In this document: in pieces, positions 46,233 to 54,646 of the stretch | How positions within the stretch are numbered: the first letter of the stretch is position 1 | Layout: the number at the start of each line of letters is the position of its first letter | Assembly (NCBI RefSeq): GCF_016629525.1 | Contig: NZ_AP024269.1 | Span: 3,038,001-3,102,000 of the forward strand | Source: Kaistia sp. 32K | GTDB taxonomy: Bacteria > Pseudomonadota > Alphaproteobacteria > Rhizobiales > Kaistiaceae | Length of the DNA: 64,000 nt | Direction of reading: 5' to 3' | Notes under the pieces: model-generated | Seen by the model: only the letters and a program-made list of their open reading frames with translations | What the model was told of the DNA's origin: nothing | The model's database searches: none | Made by a program: the position numbers and the translations under genes

Positions 46233-47225
46233 CTAGAACCGCTGCGGCGCGGCGGGCTTGTTGCCGAGGATGGCGTCGATCTTTTCCAGCACGTCGGCGG
46301 TCAGCTTGTCGCGGCTTTCGAGGGCCGAGAGATTGTCTTCCAGCTGCGCCTTCTTCGACGCGCCGAGGATGACGGTCGAGACGTTCGGATTGGCCAGGCA
46401 CCAGAGCAGCGCCAGATGGTGGATCGGCAGGCCGATCTCTTCCGCGACCTCGGCGAGCTTTTCCACCTGGGCGATGCGCTGGCGGCCCCTCTCGCTCTGC
46501 CAGAGCTCCTTCAGCCATTCATAGCCCGGCAGGTCGAGGCGGCTGCCGGCCGGAATGCCCTTGTTGTACTTGCCGGTGAGGATGCCGGAAGCGAGCGGCG
46601 ACCAGATCGTCGTGCCGAGCCCCATCAGGTCGTAGAGCGGGCGGTAATCGCCCTCGACCTTGTCGCGCTCGAACAGATTGTACTGCGGCTGCTCCATGGT
46701 CGGCGGCGTGATGCGAAGATCCTTGGCGACCGCCCAGGCCTCGGTCAGCTGCTGCGCCGACCATTCCGACGTGCCCCAGTAGAGCACCTTGCCCTGCTGC
46801 ACGAGGTCGTGCATCGCCCGCACCGTCTCCTCGATCGGCGTGTCGATGTCGGGGCGGTGGCAGAAATAGAGGTCGAGATAGTCGACCTTGAGCCGCTTCA
46901 GCGCCGCGTGGCAGGCCTCGGTGACGTGCTTGCGCGAAAGCCCGCGCTGGGTCGGCTTGTCGCCACCCCAGAACACCTTGCTGGAGACGATGTAGCTGTC
47001 GCGGCTCCAGGCGAGCTTGGCCAGCGCCTCGCCCATCAGCGCCTCGGAGACGCCGGCCTCGTAGCCCTCGGCATTGTCGAAGAAATTGATGCCTCGCTCA
47101 TAGGCGAGCGCCATGATGTCGAGCGCGTCGCGCTCGTCGACCTGCTTGCCGAACGTCACCCACGAACCGAGCGACAGCTCGCTGACCTTGAGCCCGGATT
47201 TCCCCAAACGACGATACTGCATCAT
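46233..47225 (-). CDS. Aldo/keto reductase, YghZ / potassium-channel beta-subunit type
   Basis: 330 aa TIM barrel using NADPH. The tetrad is visible: Asp in FFDNAEGY, Tyr in the same motif, Lys in IVSSKVFWGG, His in LYFCHRPD. RGINFFDNAEGYEAGVSEALMGEAL and GKVLYWGTSEWSAQQL are typical of the AKR14/KCNAB group, which clears methylglyoxal and related aldehydes. Single gene transcribed leftward. Confidence 0.87.
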   Translation of the reverse strand: MMQYRRLGKSGLKVSELSLGSWVTFGKQVDERDALDIMALAYERGINFFDNAEGYEAGVSEALMGEALAKLAWSRDSYIVSSKVFWGGDKPTQRGLSRKHVTEACHAALKRLKVDYLDLYFCHRPDIDTPIEETVRAMHDLVQQGKVLYWGTSEWSAQQLTEAWAVAKDLRITPPTMEQPQYNLFERDKVEGDYRPLYDLMGLGTTIWSPLASGILTGKYNKGIPAGSRLDLPGYEWLKELWQSERGRQRIAQVEKLAEVAEEIGLPIHHLALLWCLANPNVSTVILGASKKAQLEDNLSALESRDKLTADVLEKIDAILGNKPAAPQRF

Positions 47226-47331
47226 CTCTTCCGATCATTCCTGAACCGTGCCACGGCGCTGCCGCCGGGGCGGCAAGCTAAGGCAGATCTGGTCCCGGCG
47301 CCACAGCGGAGAGGCGCTTGGGCGTCGCGGT

Positions 47332-47814
47332 TCAGGCGAGCTCGCCTTCATAAGCCTGCCTGAGCGCCTGGATGTCGATCTTCGTCATGTCGAGAAGCGT
47401 TTCCATGACCCGCTGCGATTTCTTCGCGTCCGGGTCGGTCAGCATGGGGACGAGGATGCTCGGCACCACCTGCCAGGAGACGCCGAACTTGTCCTTGAGC
47501 CAGCCGCAGCGGCTGGTGGCGCCGCCGCTTTCCGACAGCCGTTCCCAGAGCTCGTCGATCTCGGCCTGGCTCTCGCAGGTCACCACGAAGGAGATCGCCT
47601 CGTTGAACTTGAAATGGGGGCCGCCATTGAGCGCCGTGAACTCGAGCCCCTCCAGCGAGAAGGACGCGGTCATGACGCTGCCCTTGGGACCGGGACCGGC
47701 CTCGCCATAGCGCGCCACCTTGCCGACCTTCGCGTTCTTGAAGATGGAAACGTAGAAAATGATGGCTTCTTCGACCTGATTGTCGAACCAGAGAAAGGGG
47801 GTGATCTTCTGCAT
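47332..47814 (-). CDS. VOC-superfamily PhnB-like protein
   Basis: 160 aa. ITPFLWFDNQVEEAIIFYVSIFKNAKV is the classical start of the 3-demethylubiquinone-9 3-methyltransferase-like / PhnB group; GLEFTALNGGPHFKFNEAISFVV and CGWLKDKFGVSWQVVPSIL follow. These are glyoxalase-fold proteins with no proven activity in most cases. ATG at 47814. Unlinked to neighbours. Confidence 0.85.
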   Translation of the reverse strand: MQKITPFLWFDNQVEEAIIFYVSIFKNAKVGKVARYGEAGPGPKGSVMTASFSLEGLEFTALNGGPHFKFNEAISFVVTCESQAEIDELWERLSESGGATSRCGWLKDKFGVSWQVVPSILVPMLTDPDAKKSQRVMETLLDMTKIDIQALRQAYEGELA

Positions 47815-48272
47815 GGCACTTTCCTTTGAACGTCCTCGACCTCCCGCGCCTGGAGCCTCCGGCTCGCCTGACCGCGCGGCCGCCTCTGATCTGGCGACGG
47901 GCCGAACGCAGGCATGCCCCGCCCGAGGCGTCGCGCGGGCAAAGGCGGTCGCAATTCGGCTTCCCTCAAATGGGCGACTGCGTGATCGAGAGAGATCGGA
48001 AACCCGATGGCTTCGCTTCGACACGAGATGCTGGAAAACGCGCGGAGGCGGCCAGCGTTCCCGAGCCGGACGCCTGCGCCCTCACCGGCCGCGTGCCGGG
48101 AAAGACAGCGGCCGGACTGTCCGTTTTTCAGGCAATTGCCGACTTTCGCGCCGAAACGCGCCGTTCGTCCGAATTCGGCCGATTGCCACTAGCCAAGAAT
48201 GCCCGGCTCATATGCAATGGTTCCCGCACTCCAACGCTGCGGGTGTACCGGCAACCGGGCCTGATCTCCGGT
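47815..48272. other. Intergenic region before the Anbu operon
   Basis: About 460 bases with open frames but none with family signature. The right end carries the sigma-54 promoter at 48273-48287. NtrC-type enhancer sites would be expected here; I could not find a clear TGCACC-N5-GGTGCA match by eye. Confidence 0.5.
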
Positions 48273-48287
48273 TGGCACGGAGCTTGC
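48273..48287 (+). promoter_or_regulatory. Sigma-54 (RpoN) promoter of the Anbu operon
   Basis: TGGCACGGAGCTTGC matches the RpoN consensus TGGCAC-N5-TTGC fully, with the invariant GG (48274-48275) and GC (48286-48287) separated by exactly 10 bases. Transcription should begin near 48299, 26 bases before the ATP-grasp start and just upstream of the GAGGAGG ribosome site. This promoter class needs an AAA+ activator such as NtrC. Confidence 0.75.
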
Positions 48288-48324
48288 GGTTCGGAAGGAG
48301 CAAACAGAGGAGGATGGCGCGCAG

Positions 48325-49743
48325 ATGGTCGTTGCCTTCGACGAGATGAGCGCGAGCAGCGAAAGCTGCCGGCCAGGCTACGAGATCCTCAAACGCTGGC
48401 TGGATTCGACCCCGCCGGACCTCCTATCCACCCGGCGCGCCGAAGCCGAGCTGCTCTTCCGCCGCATCGGCATCACCTTCGCCGTCTATGGCGACAATGA
48501 CGGCGAGGAACGGATCATCCCGTTCGACATCATTCCGCGCATCATCACCGCGCCGGAATGGACCAAGCTCTCGAAGGGGCTGGAGCAGCGGGTCAAGGCG
48601 CTGAACGCCTTCCTCGCCGACATCTACTCCAAGGGCGAGATCCTGAAGGCCGGCGTCGTGCCGGAGGATCTCATCTACCAGAACCCCTACTACCGGCCGG
48701 AGATGGCGGGGCTGAAGCTCGCCCACGACATCTACGTCATGATCGCCGGCATCGACATCGTCCGCGTCGATCCCGACACCTTCTACGTGCTGGAGGACAA
48801 TGCCCGCACGCCGTCCGGCGTCTCCTACATGCTGGAGAACCGGGAAGTGATGATGAAGCTGTTCCCGGACCTGTTCGCGGAACACCGCATCGCCCCGGTC
48901 GAGAATTATCCGGACGCGCTGCTCGCGACGCTGAAATCCGTTGCCCCGCGCTCGGCATCGGGCGATCCGACGGTGGCGCTGCTGACGCCGGGCCCGTTCA
49001 ACTCTGCCTTCTACGAGCACTCGTTCCTCGCCGACAAGCTCGGCATCGAGCTGGTCGAGGGCCGTGACCTCTTGGTGCGCGACAATGTCGTCTACATGCG
49101 CACCACCGAGGGGCCGAAGCGCGTCGACGTGCTCTATCGCCGCCTCGACGACGACTTCCTCGATCCCCTGACCTTCCGGCCGGATTCGATCCTCGGCGTG
49201 CCGGGGCTGATGAACGCCTATCGCGCCGGCAACATCACGCTCTCCAACGCCGTCGGCACCGGCGTCGCCGACGACAAGGCGGTCTATTCCTACATGCCGG
49301 AGATCGTCCGCTTCTATCTCGGCGAGGAGCCGATTTTGAAGAACGTGCCGACCTGGCGCTGCCGCGAGGCGGACTCGCTCAAATACGTGCTCGACAATCT
49401 CGACAGCCTGGTGGTGAAGGAAGTCGCAGGCTCCGGCGGCTACGGCATGCTGATCGGCCCCGCCTCGGACCGCAAGACGCGGGAAGAGTTCGGCGCCAAG
49501 CTCCGCGCCAATCCGGACGATTTCATCGCCCAGCCGACGCTGGCGCTCTCGACCTCGCCGACCTTCGTCGATTCCGGCATCGCGCCGCGCCATGTCGACC
49601 TACGCCCGTTCGTGCTTTCGGGCCGCGACAAGGTCCGCATCGTGCCCGGCGGGCTCACCCGGGTCGCCCTCAAGGAGGGATCGCTGGTGGTGAATTCGAG
49701 CCAGGGCGGCGGCACCAAGGATACCTGGGTGCTCGATGCCTGA
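48325..49743 (+). CDS. Circularly permuted ATP-grasp protein (type 2) of the Anbu operon
   Basis: 472 aa. CP_ATPgrasp family marks: AEAELLFRRIGITFAVYGD, VKALNAFLADIYSKGEIL, YQNPYYRPEM, VLEDNARTPSGVSYMLENRE and, in the permuted ATP site, LVVKEVAGSGGYGMLIGP and AQPTLALSTSPT. Predicted to form an amide or peptide bond on a peptide or small metabolite at the cost of ATP; no substrate is established. Behind a sigma-54 promoter, first of four genes with alpha-E, transglutaminase-like and Anbu proteins. ATG 48325; GAGGAGG lies 11 bases before it. Confidence 0.88.
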   Translation: MVVAFDEMSASSESCRPGYEILKRWLDSTPPDLLSTRRAEAELLFRRIGITFAVYGDNDGEERIIPFDIIPRIITAPEWTKLSKGLEQRVKALNAFLADIYSKGEILKAGVVPEDLIYQNPYYRPEMAGLKLAHDIYVMIAGIDIVRVDPDTFYVLEDNARTPSGVSYMLENREVMMKLFPDLFAEHRIAPVENYPDALLATLKSVAPRSASGDPTVALLTPGPFNSAFYEHSFLADKLGIELVEGRDLLVRDNVVYMRTTEGPKRVDVLYRRLDDDFLDPLTFRPDSILGVPGLMNAYRAGNITLSNAVGTGVADDKAVYSYMPEIVRFYLGEEPILKNVPTWRCREADSLKYVLDNLDSLVVKEVAGSGGYGMLIGPASDRKTREEFGAKLRANPDDFIAQPTLALSTSPTFVDSGIAPRHVDLRPFVLSGRDKVRIVPGGLTRVALKEGSLVVNSSQGGGTKDTWVLDA

Positions 49744-49770
49744 CCGTCCCGATTCCCGGAGTTTTCTTCC

Positions 49771-50712
49771 GTGCTGAGCCGTACCGCCGACAATCTGTTC
49801 TGGCTCGCCCGCTATGTCGAGCGCGCCGAGAACACCGCCCGCATCATCGACGCCGCCAACCGCCTCGCCGCCATGCCGATCGCCTATGCCGGCGGCTCCA
49901 ATGAATGGGAATCGGCCGTCGCCGCCACCGGCGCGCTTGGCCTGTTCCAATCGCTGAACCGCGAGCCGACGGCCGAGAACATCATCGACTTCTTGGCCTT
50001 CTCTCCGGAGAACCCCTCCTCCATCCGCTCCTGCCTGGAGCGGGCTCGCGTCAACGCCCGCACCGTGCGCACGGCGCTGACCTCGGAAATGTGGGAGGCG
50101 ATCAACGGCGCCTGGCTGGGCTTGCGCGATTTCGACGGCGCCGCCCGCGACCGGATGAAGCTCAACGCCTTCCTGATCTATGTGAAGGAGGCGTCGCTCC
50201 GCTTCGACGGCTCCGCCTACCGGACGATGATCCGCAACGACGTCTATTTCTTCTCGAGCCTCGGATCCTTCATCGAGCGGGCTGACAACACCGCGCGCAT
50301 CCTCGACGTGAAATACCACCTGCTGCTCCCCGCCCAGGAGAGCGTCGGCGGCGGCCTCGATTATTTCCAGTGGTCGTCGATCCTGCGCTCCGTCTCGGCC
50401 AACACCGCCTATCACTGGGTCTATCGCGAGAGCCTGAAGCCGTGGCTGGTCGCCGATCTCTTGGTCCTGAACGACCAGCTGCCGCGCTCGCTCGCCTCCT
50501 GCTACGACAATATCTGCGCCTTCCTGGACGAGCTGTCGCTCGCCTATGGCCGGCAGGGACTGGCGCAGCGCGTCGCCCGCTCGACCCGCAACCGGCTGCA
50601 GAACGCCACCATCGACGATGTCTTCCGCGATGGCCTGCACGAGTTCCTGACCGAGTTCATCGGCGAGAACGCACGCCTCGGCCAGGCGATCACTGATCAG
50701 TACCTCGCCTGA
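49771..50712 (+). CDS. Alpha-E domain protein
   Basis: 313 aa, all-helical. Begins LSRTADNLFWLARYVERAENTARIIDAANRL and repeats the theme at about residue 165 (FIERADNTARILDVKYHLLL), then SILRSVSANTAYHWVYRESLKPW. The two ERAENTAR/ERADNTAR helices with conserved Glu and Arg define the alpha-E domain, always found beside ATP-grasp and transglutaminase genes. Role unknown; perhaps a scaffold or a partner of the ATP-grasp enzyme. Start GTG 49771 with GGAG 8 bases upstream. Confidence 0.88.
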   Translation: MLSRTADNLFWLARYVERAENTARIIDAANRLAAMPIAYAGGSNEWESAVAATGALGLFQSLNREPTAENIIDFLAFSPENPSSIRSCLERARVNARTVRTALTSEMWEAINGAWLGLRDFDGAARDRMKLNAFLIYVKEASLRFDGSAYRTMIRNDVYFFSSLGSFIERADNTARILDVKYHLLLPAQESVGGGLDYFQWSSILRSVSANTAYHWVYRESLKPWLVADLLVLNDQLPRSLASCYDNICAFLDELSLAYGRQGLAQRVARSTRNRLQNATIDDVFRDGLHEFLTEFIGENARLGQAITDQYLA

Positions 50713-50724
50713 CGGGACCGCCTC

Positions 50725-51606
50725 ATGCGCCTCCGCATCGTCCACGAAACCGCCTACCGCTTCGATCCGCCGGCGACCGGCGCGATCCAGACCCTGCGGC
50801 TGACGCCGCGCGGCCATGACGGCCAGTTCGTCGTCAACTGGCGCATCGAGGTCGACCATGACTGCCGGCTCGACCCGGCGACCGACCCGTTCGGCAACCG
50901 CGTCCATTCCTTCACCACGGAGGGGCGGCTCGACGGGCTCACCATCACCGCGCTCGGCGACGTCGAGACGCATGACATGGCCGGAATGGTGCGCGGCCAG
51001 AAGGAACGCTTTCCCGTCGGCGTCTTTCTGCGCGTCACGCCGCTGACGACGCCGGACGCCGCCATCCGCGCCTTCGCCGAGGACGTCACGGCGGCGGCCC
51101 CGGCCGATCCGCTGGCCCGCCTGCACGCGCTGATGGCGGGCGTGCACGAAAAGATCCTCTCGGGCGGCGACGGCACGGATGCGAGCGCCAAGGCGACCTT
51201 CGCGGCCGGCCGCGGCGACGGCCGCGCCACGGCGCATGTGATGATCGCAGCGGCGCGCCATCTCGGCATCCCCGCCCGCTATGCCAGCGGCTATCTGTTC
51301 CGGCCCGACACGGAGGCACCGGCCACCGCCGAGCATGGCTGGGCCGAGGCCCATGTCGACGGCGTCGGCTGGATCGGCTTCGACGCGTCGATGAACCTCT
51401 GCCCGGTCGATACCCATGTGCGGCTCGCCATCGGCCTCGACGGTATCGGCGCCGCGCCGGTGCGCGGCATGGCCTATGGCGCCGGCGCCGAAGCGCCCGC
51501 GATCTCGATCCGCGTCACCGAGGCTCGTGCGCAAAGAGAGAGAGGCGCCGTATTTTCACTTGCGCCTCAAACTCAGTCTTCTAAAACTCCGCCCGGGGCG
51601 GGGTAG
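50725..51606 (+). CDS. Transglutaminase-like protein lacking the catalytic Cys
   Basis: 293 aa. N-terminal beta domain (LRIVHETAYRFDPPATGAIQTLRLTPRGHDGQ) as in family members of this operon, then the transglutaminase core: AHVMIAAARHLGIPARYASGYL, His in AEHGWAEAHV and Asp in WIGFDASMN. The usual G-V-C-Q-D-x-A-H stretch reads GDGRATAH here, so the nucleophile Cys is absent while His and Asp remain. It is probably not a cysteine protease or transglutaminase; a binding role is possible. ATG 50725, 12 bases after the alpha-E stop. Confidence 0.83.
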   Translation: MRLRIVHETAYRFDPPATGAIQTLRLTPRGHDGQFVVNWRIEVDHDCRLDPATDPFGNRVHSFTTEGRLDGLTITALGDVETHDMAGMVRGQKERFPVGVFLRVTPLTTPDAAIRAFAEDVTAAAPADPLARLHALMAGVHEKILSGGDGTDASAKATFAAGRGDGRATAHVMIAAARHLGIPARYASGYLFRPDTEAPATAEHGWAEAHVDGVGWIGFDASMNLCPVDTHVRLAIGLDGIGAAPVRGMAYGAGAEAPAISIRVTEARAQRERGAVFSLAPQTQSSKTPPGAG

Positions 51607-51618
51607 GACGAAGAGTTT

Positions 51619-52365
51619 ATGACCTATTGCGTTGGAATCCTGGTGCGTGACGGGTTGGTCATGCTGGCCGACACCCGCACCAATGCCGGGCTCGACAATA
51701 TCGCGACGTTCCGGAAGCTGCACCTCTTCCAGACGGAGGGCGAGCGCGTCATCACAATCGCCACGGCGGGCAACCTCGCCGTCAGCCAATCCGTGCTGAA
51801 CGTGCTGAACGACGGACTCGAGAACCCCGAGACCGGCAAGATCGAGACGATCTACACCATCCCCTCCATGTTCAAGGTGGCGCAGTTCGTCGGCCGCGCC
51901 ATCCGCGAGGTCTACCGCATCCACGGCAAGTCGATGGAGCAGCAGGCCGCGAGCTTCGACGTCACCATGCTGCTCGGCGGCCAGGTCAAGGGCGGGCGGC
52001 TGCGCCTGTTCATGATCTACTCGGCCGGCAATTTCATCGAGGCGACGACCGACACGCCCTACCTGCAGATCGGCGAGCACAAATACGGCAAGCCGATCCT
52101 CGACCGCGCGGTGACGGGCGACACCGACACATCCGAGGCGCTGAAGCTCGGGCTCATCTCGATGGATTCGACGCTGCGCTCCAATCTCGGCGTCGGCATG
52201 CCGATCGACATCGCCGTCATCCGCCGGGGCGAGCTGAAGCTCGCGGTCTCGCACCGCATCGACGACAGCGACGCCTATTTCGCCGACCTGCGCTCGCACT
52301 GGTCCGCGGCGCTGCGCGCCGCCCACCAGGCCATCCCCGCCCCGCCCTACGGCCACGACGGGTAG
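51619..52365 (+). CDS. Anbu (ancestral beta-subunit) proteasome-like peptidase
   Basis: 248 aa Ntn-hydrolase. After removal of Met the N-terminus is TYCVGILV with Thr1 as expected nucleophile, Asp17 in LADTRTNAG and Lys32 in FRKLHLF complete the site. FDVTMLLGGQ, MIYSAGNFIEAT and KYGKPILDRAV are Anbu marks. No propeptide, as usual for Anbu. Related proteins form open helical or ring assemblies in the cytoplasm; natural substrates are unknown. Last gene of the operon, 12 bases after the transglutaminase-like gene. Confidence 0.9.
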   Translation: MTYCVGILVRDGLVMLADTRTNAGLDNIATFRKLHLFQTEGERVITIATAGNLAVSQSVLNVLNDGLENPETGKIETIYTIPSMFKVAQFVGRAIREVYRIHGKSMEQQAASFDVTMLLGGQVKGGRLRLFMIYSAGNFIEATTDTPYLQIGEHKYGKPILDRAVTGDTDTSEALKLGLISMDSTLRSNLGVGMPIDIAVIRRGELKLAVSHRIDDSDAYFADLRSHWSAALRAAHQAIPAPPYGHDG

Positions 52366-52378
52366 GTTCTCCGCTCCG

Positions 52379-52421
52379 CCGTCATCCCGGCCTACGCCGG
52401 GGCGACGGTGCCCTGCCCATG
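52379..52421. repeat. Dispersed repeat family A, short copy
   Basis: GCCGTCATCCCGGCCTACGC and the following GGGGCGACGGTGCCCTGCCC ATG are the reverse complement of 44427-44461 with one change. It lies in the 73-base gap between the convergent Anbu and usg genes. Confidence 0.65.
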
Positions 52422-52438
52422 CCGCAAGCTGCCGGCCC

Positions 52439-52705
52439 TCAGTTCAGACTGAACTCGGCGGCGGCGATGCGGCATTCCGCCGGGCCGATCAGGCCCTTGT
52501 GCGCGACCCGCACCGAATGTAGCGGGCCATCGATTTCGCGCTTCCAGAAATCGAGAAACCGGGTGAGTTCGGGGAAATCGGGAGCAAGGTCGTATTCCTG
52601 CCAGATGAAGCTCTGCAGGAAGACCGGATGATCCGGAAGACGGTACAGGATATGCGCCGTCGTCAGGCTATATCCGGAAAGCTGACGCAGCAGGGGTGAC
52701 GGCAT
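52439..52705 (-). CDS. Usg family protein
   Basis: 88 aa. GYSLTTAHILYRLPDHPVFL, SFIWQEYDLAPDFPEL and FLDFWKREIDGPLHSVRVAH match the small Usg family, first noticed upstream of a trp gene in alphaproteobacteria. The ATG at 52705 follows a strong AGGAGG. Function unknown; the protein is cytoplasmic and very conserved in the group. Confidence 0.83.
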   Translation of the reverse strand: MPSPLLRQLSGYSLTTAHILYRLPDHPVFLQSFIWQEYDLAPDFPELTRFLDFWKREIDGPLHSVRVAHKGLIGPAECRIAAAEFSLN

Positions 52706-52899
52706 AAGCACCTCCTCTGGTATTCGACAGGCCCTCCATGGGACCGTCCCCATGGTCTCAAAAACCACCCCGGATTTCAACGATTATCTTTTAATATCAG
52801 TATTTTAGCAGCATTGCCGTAGAAGTGCTGCCAGCCTGGGTTGCGGGCGTCTCGCGAGGGCCGCGCGCCGGCGCTTTTCCCCGCGATCCCGCGACCGGG

Positions 52900-52946
52900 T
52901 TGACATTAGCTGTCGGCAGGGCATACACTTAACCACATGGTTAAGT
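52900..52946 (+). promoter_or_regulatory. ArsR-SRPBCC promoter with operator over the start codon
   Basis: TTGACA (52900-52905) and TACACT (52924-52929) are 18 bases apart and predict a start at about 52936-52937, the A of the ATG, so the mRNA would be leaderless. The palindrome ACTTAACCA-CA-TGGTTAAGT (52927-52946), 9-bp perfect arms, covers the end of the -10 box, the start site and the first codons. Confidence 0.7.
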
Positions 52947-53275
52947 TTAGCGAACCTGATCTGGACCGGACCTTCGCGGCGCTTGCCGATCCGACAAGGC
53001 GCGCCCTGCTCGCCCGGCTGGTCTCGCAGGACGGAGCCTCGGTCAGCGAACTCGCCGAACCCTTTCCGGTCTCGCTTCCGGCGATCCTGAAGCACCTCAA
53101 CGTCCTCTCGGACGCGGGGCTGATCACACGCCAGAAGACGGGACGCACCGTGACCTGCCGCCTGAACGCCGCGCCGATGGCCGACGCGATGGCCTGGCTC
53201 GATCACTATCAGCAATTCTGGTCGGCCCAGCTCGACCGCCTCGCCCACTTCGTGGAGGACGACGATCTATCATGA
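52937..53275 (+). CDS. ArsR-family repressor, second SRPBCC-linked copy
   Basis: 112 aa: DRTFAALADPTRRALLARLVSQDG, VSELAEPFPVSLPAILKHLNVLSDAGLI and RQKTGRTVTCRLNAAPM; the C-terminal MADAMAWLDHYQQFWSAQLDRLAHF is typical of the SRPBCC-linked type. No metal-binding Cys. The ATG lies inside its own operator, and no ribosome site precedes it, consistent with a leaderless message. Overlaps the SRPBCC gene by 4 bases. Confidence 0.87.
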   Translation: MVKFSEPDLDRTFAALADPTRRALLARLVSQDGASVSELAEPFPVSLPAILKHLNVLSDAGLITRQKTGRTVTCRLNAAPMADAMAWLDHYQQFWSAQLDRLAHFVEDDDLS

Positions 53276-53721
53276 AAGACTTGCCGAGCCTGACCCTGAA
53301 ACGCCAGATCAAGGCGTCACCCGCCCGGATCTTCAAGGCCTGGACCGACCCCGCGAAGCTCGTCCACTGGTTCGGACCGCGCGAGACCGAGGAAGGCAGC
53401 GTCGTCGCCGAGACGGACCTGCGCGTCGGCGGCGCCTACAACATCCGCTTCCGCTCCAGCGACGGCCGCGAGCACGGCGCCAGCGGCGTCTACCAGGAAG
53501 TCGTGCCGGACGAGAAGCTGGTCTTCACCTGGACCTGGCTCGAAATGCCGGAGATGCCGACGCTCATGACCATCACGCTGCGGGGCGAGGAAGGCGGCAC
53601 CATGCTGACCCTCACCCACGCCCTCCTCGCCGACGAAGCCACCGTCGCGAGCCACCGGGATGGCTGGGAAGGCGCCATCGACAAGCTGGAACGCTTCGTC
53701 ACGCGTGGCGCGAAGAAATAG
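53272..53721 (+). CDS. SRPBCC (AHSA1-like) protein, second copy
   Basis: 149 aa: LKRQIKASPARIFKAWTDPAKLVHWFGP, DLRVGGAYNIRFRSSDGREH and FTWTWLEMP, then HRDGWEGAIDKLERFV. START-like ligand cavity; ligand unknown. Coupled by ATGA to the repressor. A DUF899 gene 161 bases later runs the same way. Confidence 0.87.
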   Translation: MKDLPSLTLKRQIKASPARIFKAWTDPAKLVHWFGPRETEEGSVVAETDLRVGGAYNIRFRSSDGREHGASGVYQEVVPDEKLVFTWTWLEMPEMPTLMTITLRGEEGGTMLTLTHALLADEATVASHRDGWEGAIDKLERFVTRGAKK

Positions 53722-53882
53722 GTTTTCGGGGCGGCCCGGCCCATCCGGCCGGCGCCCCCGCACAGCAACCAACCTGTCGGGCAGGCTCGTCCTGCCGATG
53801 ACGGCCGGATGCCTCCGGCCGAACGAACCGGCGCGCCTGTGGCCGCCGCGATGCAAGCATCCTCTTTCGAAGGAGTTTTGCC

Positions 53883-54635
53883 ATGAACATGCTCGACAGT
53901 TCGACATCCAACCCGAAGGTCGTATCGCGCGACGAGTGGATCGCCGCGCGCAAGGCGCATCTCGCCAATGAGCGGGAGCTGACGCACCGCCTGGACGAGC
54001 TCCGCGCCGAAAGGCGGCAGCTGCCCTGGGTCGAGGTCGACAAGACCTATGTGTTCGAGGGCCCGAACGGCCCGGAAACGCTCGCCGACCTCTTCGACGG
54101 TCGCAGTCAGCTGATCGTCTATCACTTCATGTTCGGGCCGGACTGGCAGGAGGGCTGCCCCGGCTGCTCCTTCGTCTCCGACCATATCGACGGCGTCAAT
54201 CTGCACCTCCCCCATCACGACGTGACGCTGCTCGCCGTCTCCCGCGCGCCCTATGCCGCTTTCCAGGACTACAAGAAGCGGATGGGCTGGCAGTTCAAAT
54301 GGGTGTCGTCGGCGGGAAGCGACTTCAACGCCGACTACCACGTCTACCCCTCCGAGGCGGAAATCGCCGCCGGCCGCTACGAGTACAATTACGAGCTGCA
54401 TGACGGCGAGCCCGGGGAGCAGCCCGGCATCAGCGTCTTCTACAAGGATCCCGACGGCCGGATCTTCCACACCTACTCGTCCTATGCGCGCGGCGGCGAC
54501 ATGCTGATCGGCACGCATCATTTCCTCGACATGACGCCGAAGGGCCGCAACGAGCGATCGACGATGGACTGGGTCCGCCGGCACGACCGCTACGAGGATC
54601 GTCCGGCTGTGGCGGCGCACGACTGCTGCTCGTAG
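53883..54635 (+). CDS. DUF899 thioredoxin-like protein
   Basis: 250 aa: VSRDEWIAARKAHLANERELTHRLDELRAERRQLPWVEVDKTY is the classic start; YHFMFGPDWQEGCPGCSFVSDHIDG has the CPGC pair; ISVFYKDPDGRIFHTYSSYARGGD closes the fold. Often linked to ArsR-SRPBCC pairs. The CxxC may be redox active. ATG at 53883 after AAGGAG. Role unknown. Confidence 0.85.
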   Translation: MNMLDSSTSNPKVVSRDEWIAARKAHLANERELTHRLDELRAERRQLPWVEVDKTYVFEGPNGPETLADLFDGRSQLIVYHFMFGPDWQEGCPGCSFVSDHIDGVNLHLPHHDVTLLAVSRAPYAAFQDYKKRMGWQFKWVSSAGSDFNADYHVYPSEAEIAAGRYEYNYELHDGEPGEQPGISVFYKDPDGRIFHTYSSYARGGDMLIGTHHFLDMTPKGRNERSTMDWVRRHDRYEDRPAVAAHDCCS

Positions 54636-54646
54636 CCGGCGGATCG

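Noticed and set aside
47826..48500. Frame spanning 47826-48500 as a gene before the ATP-grasp gene
   Set aside because: It runs through the sigma-54 promoter and into the ATP-grasp gene in another frame; no family signature.
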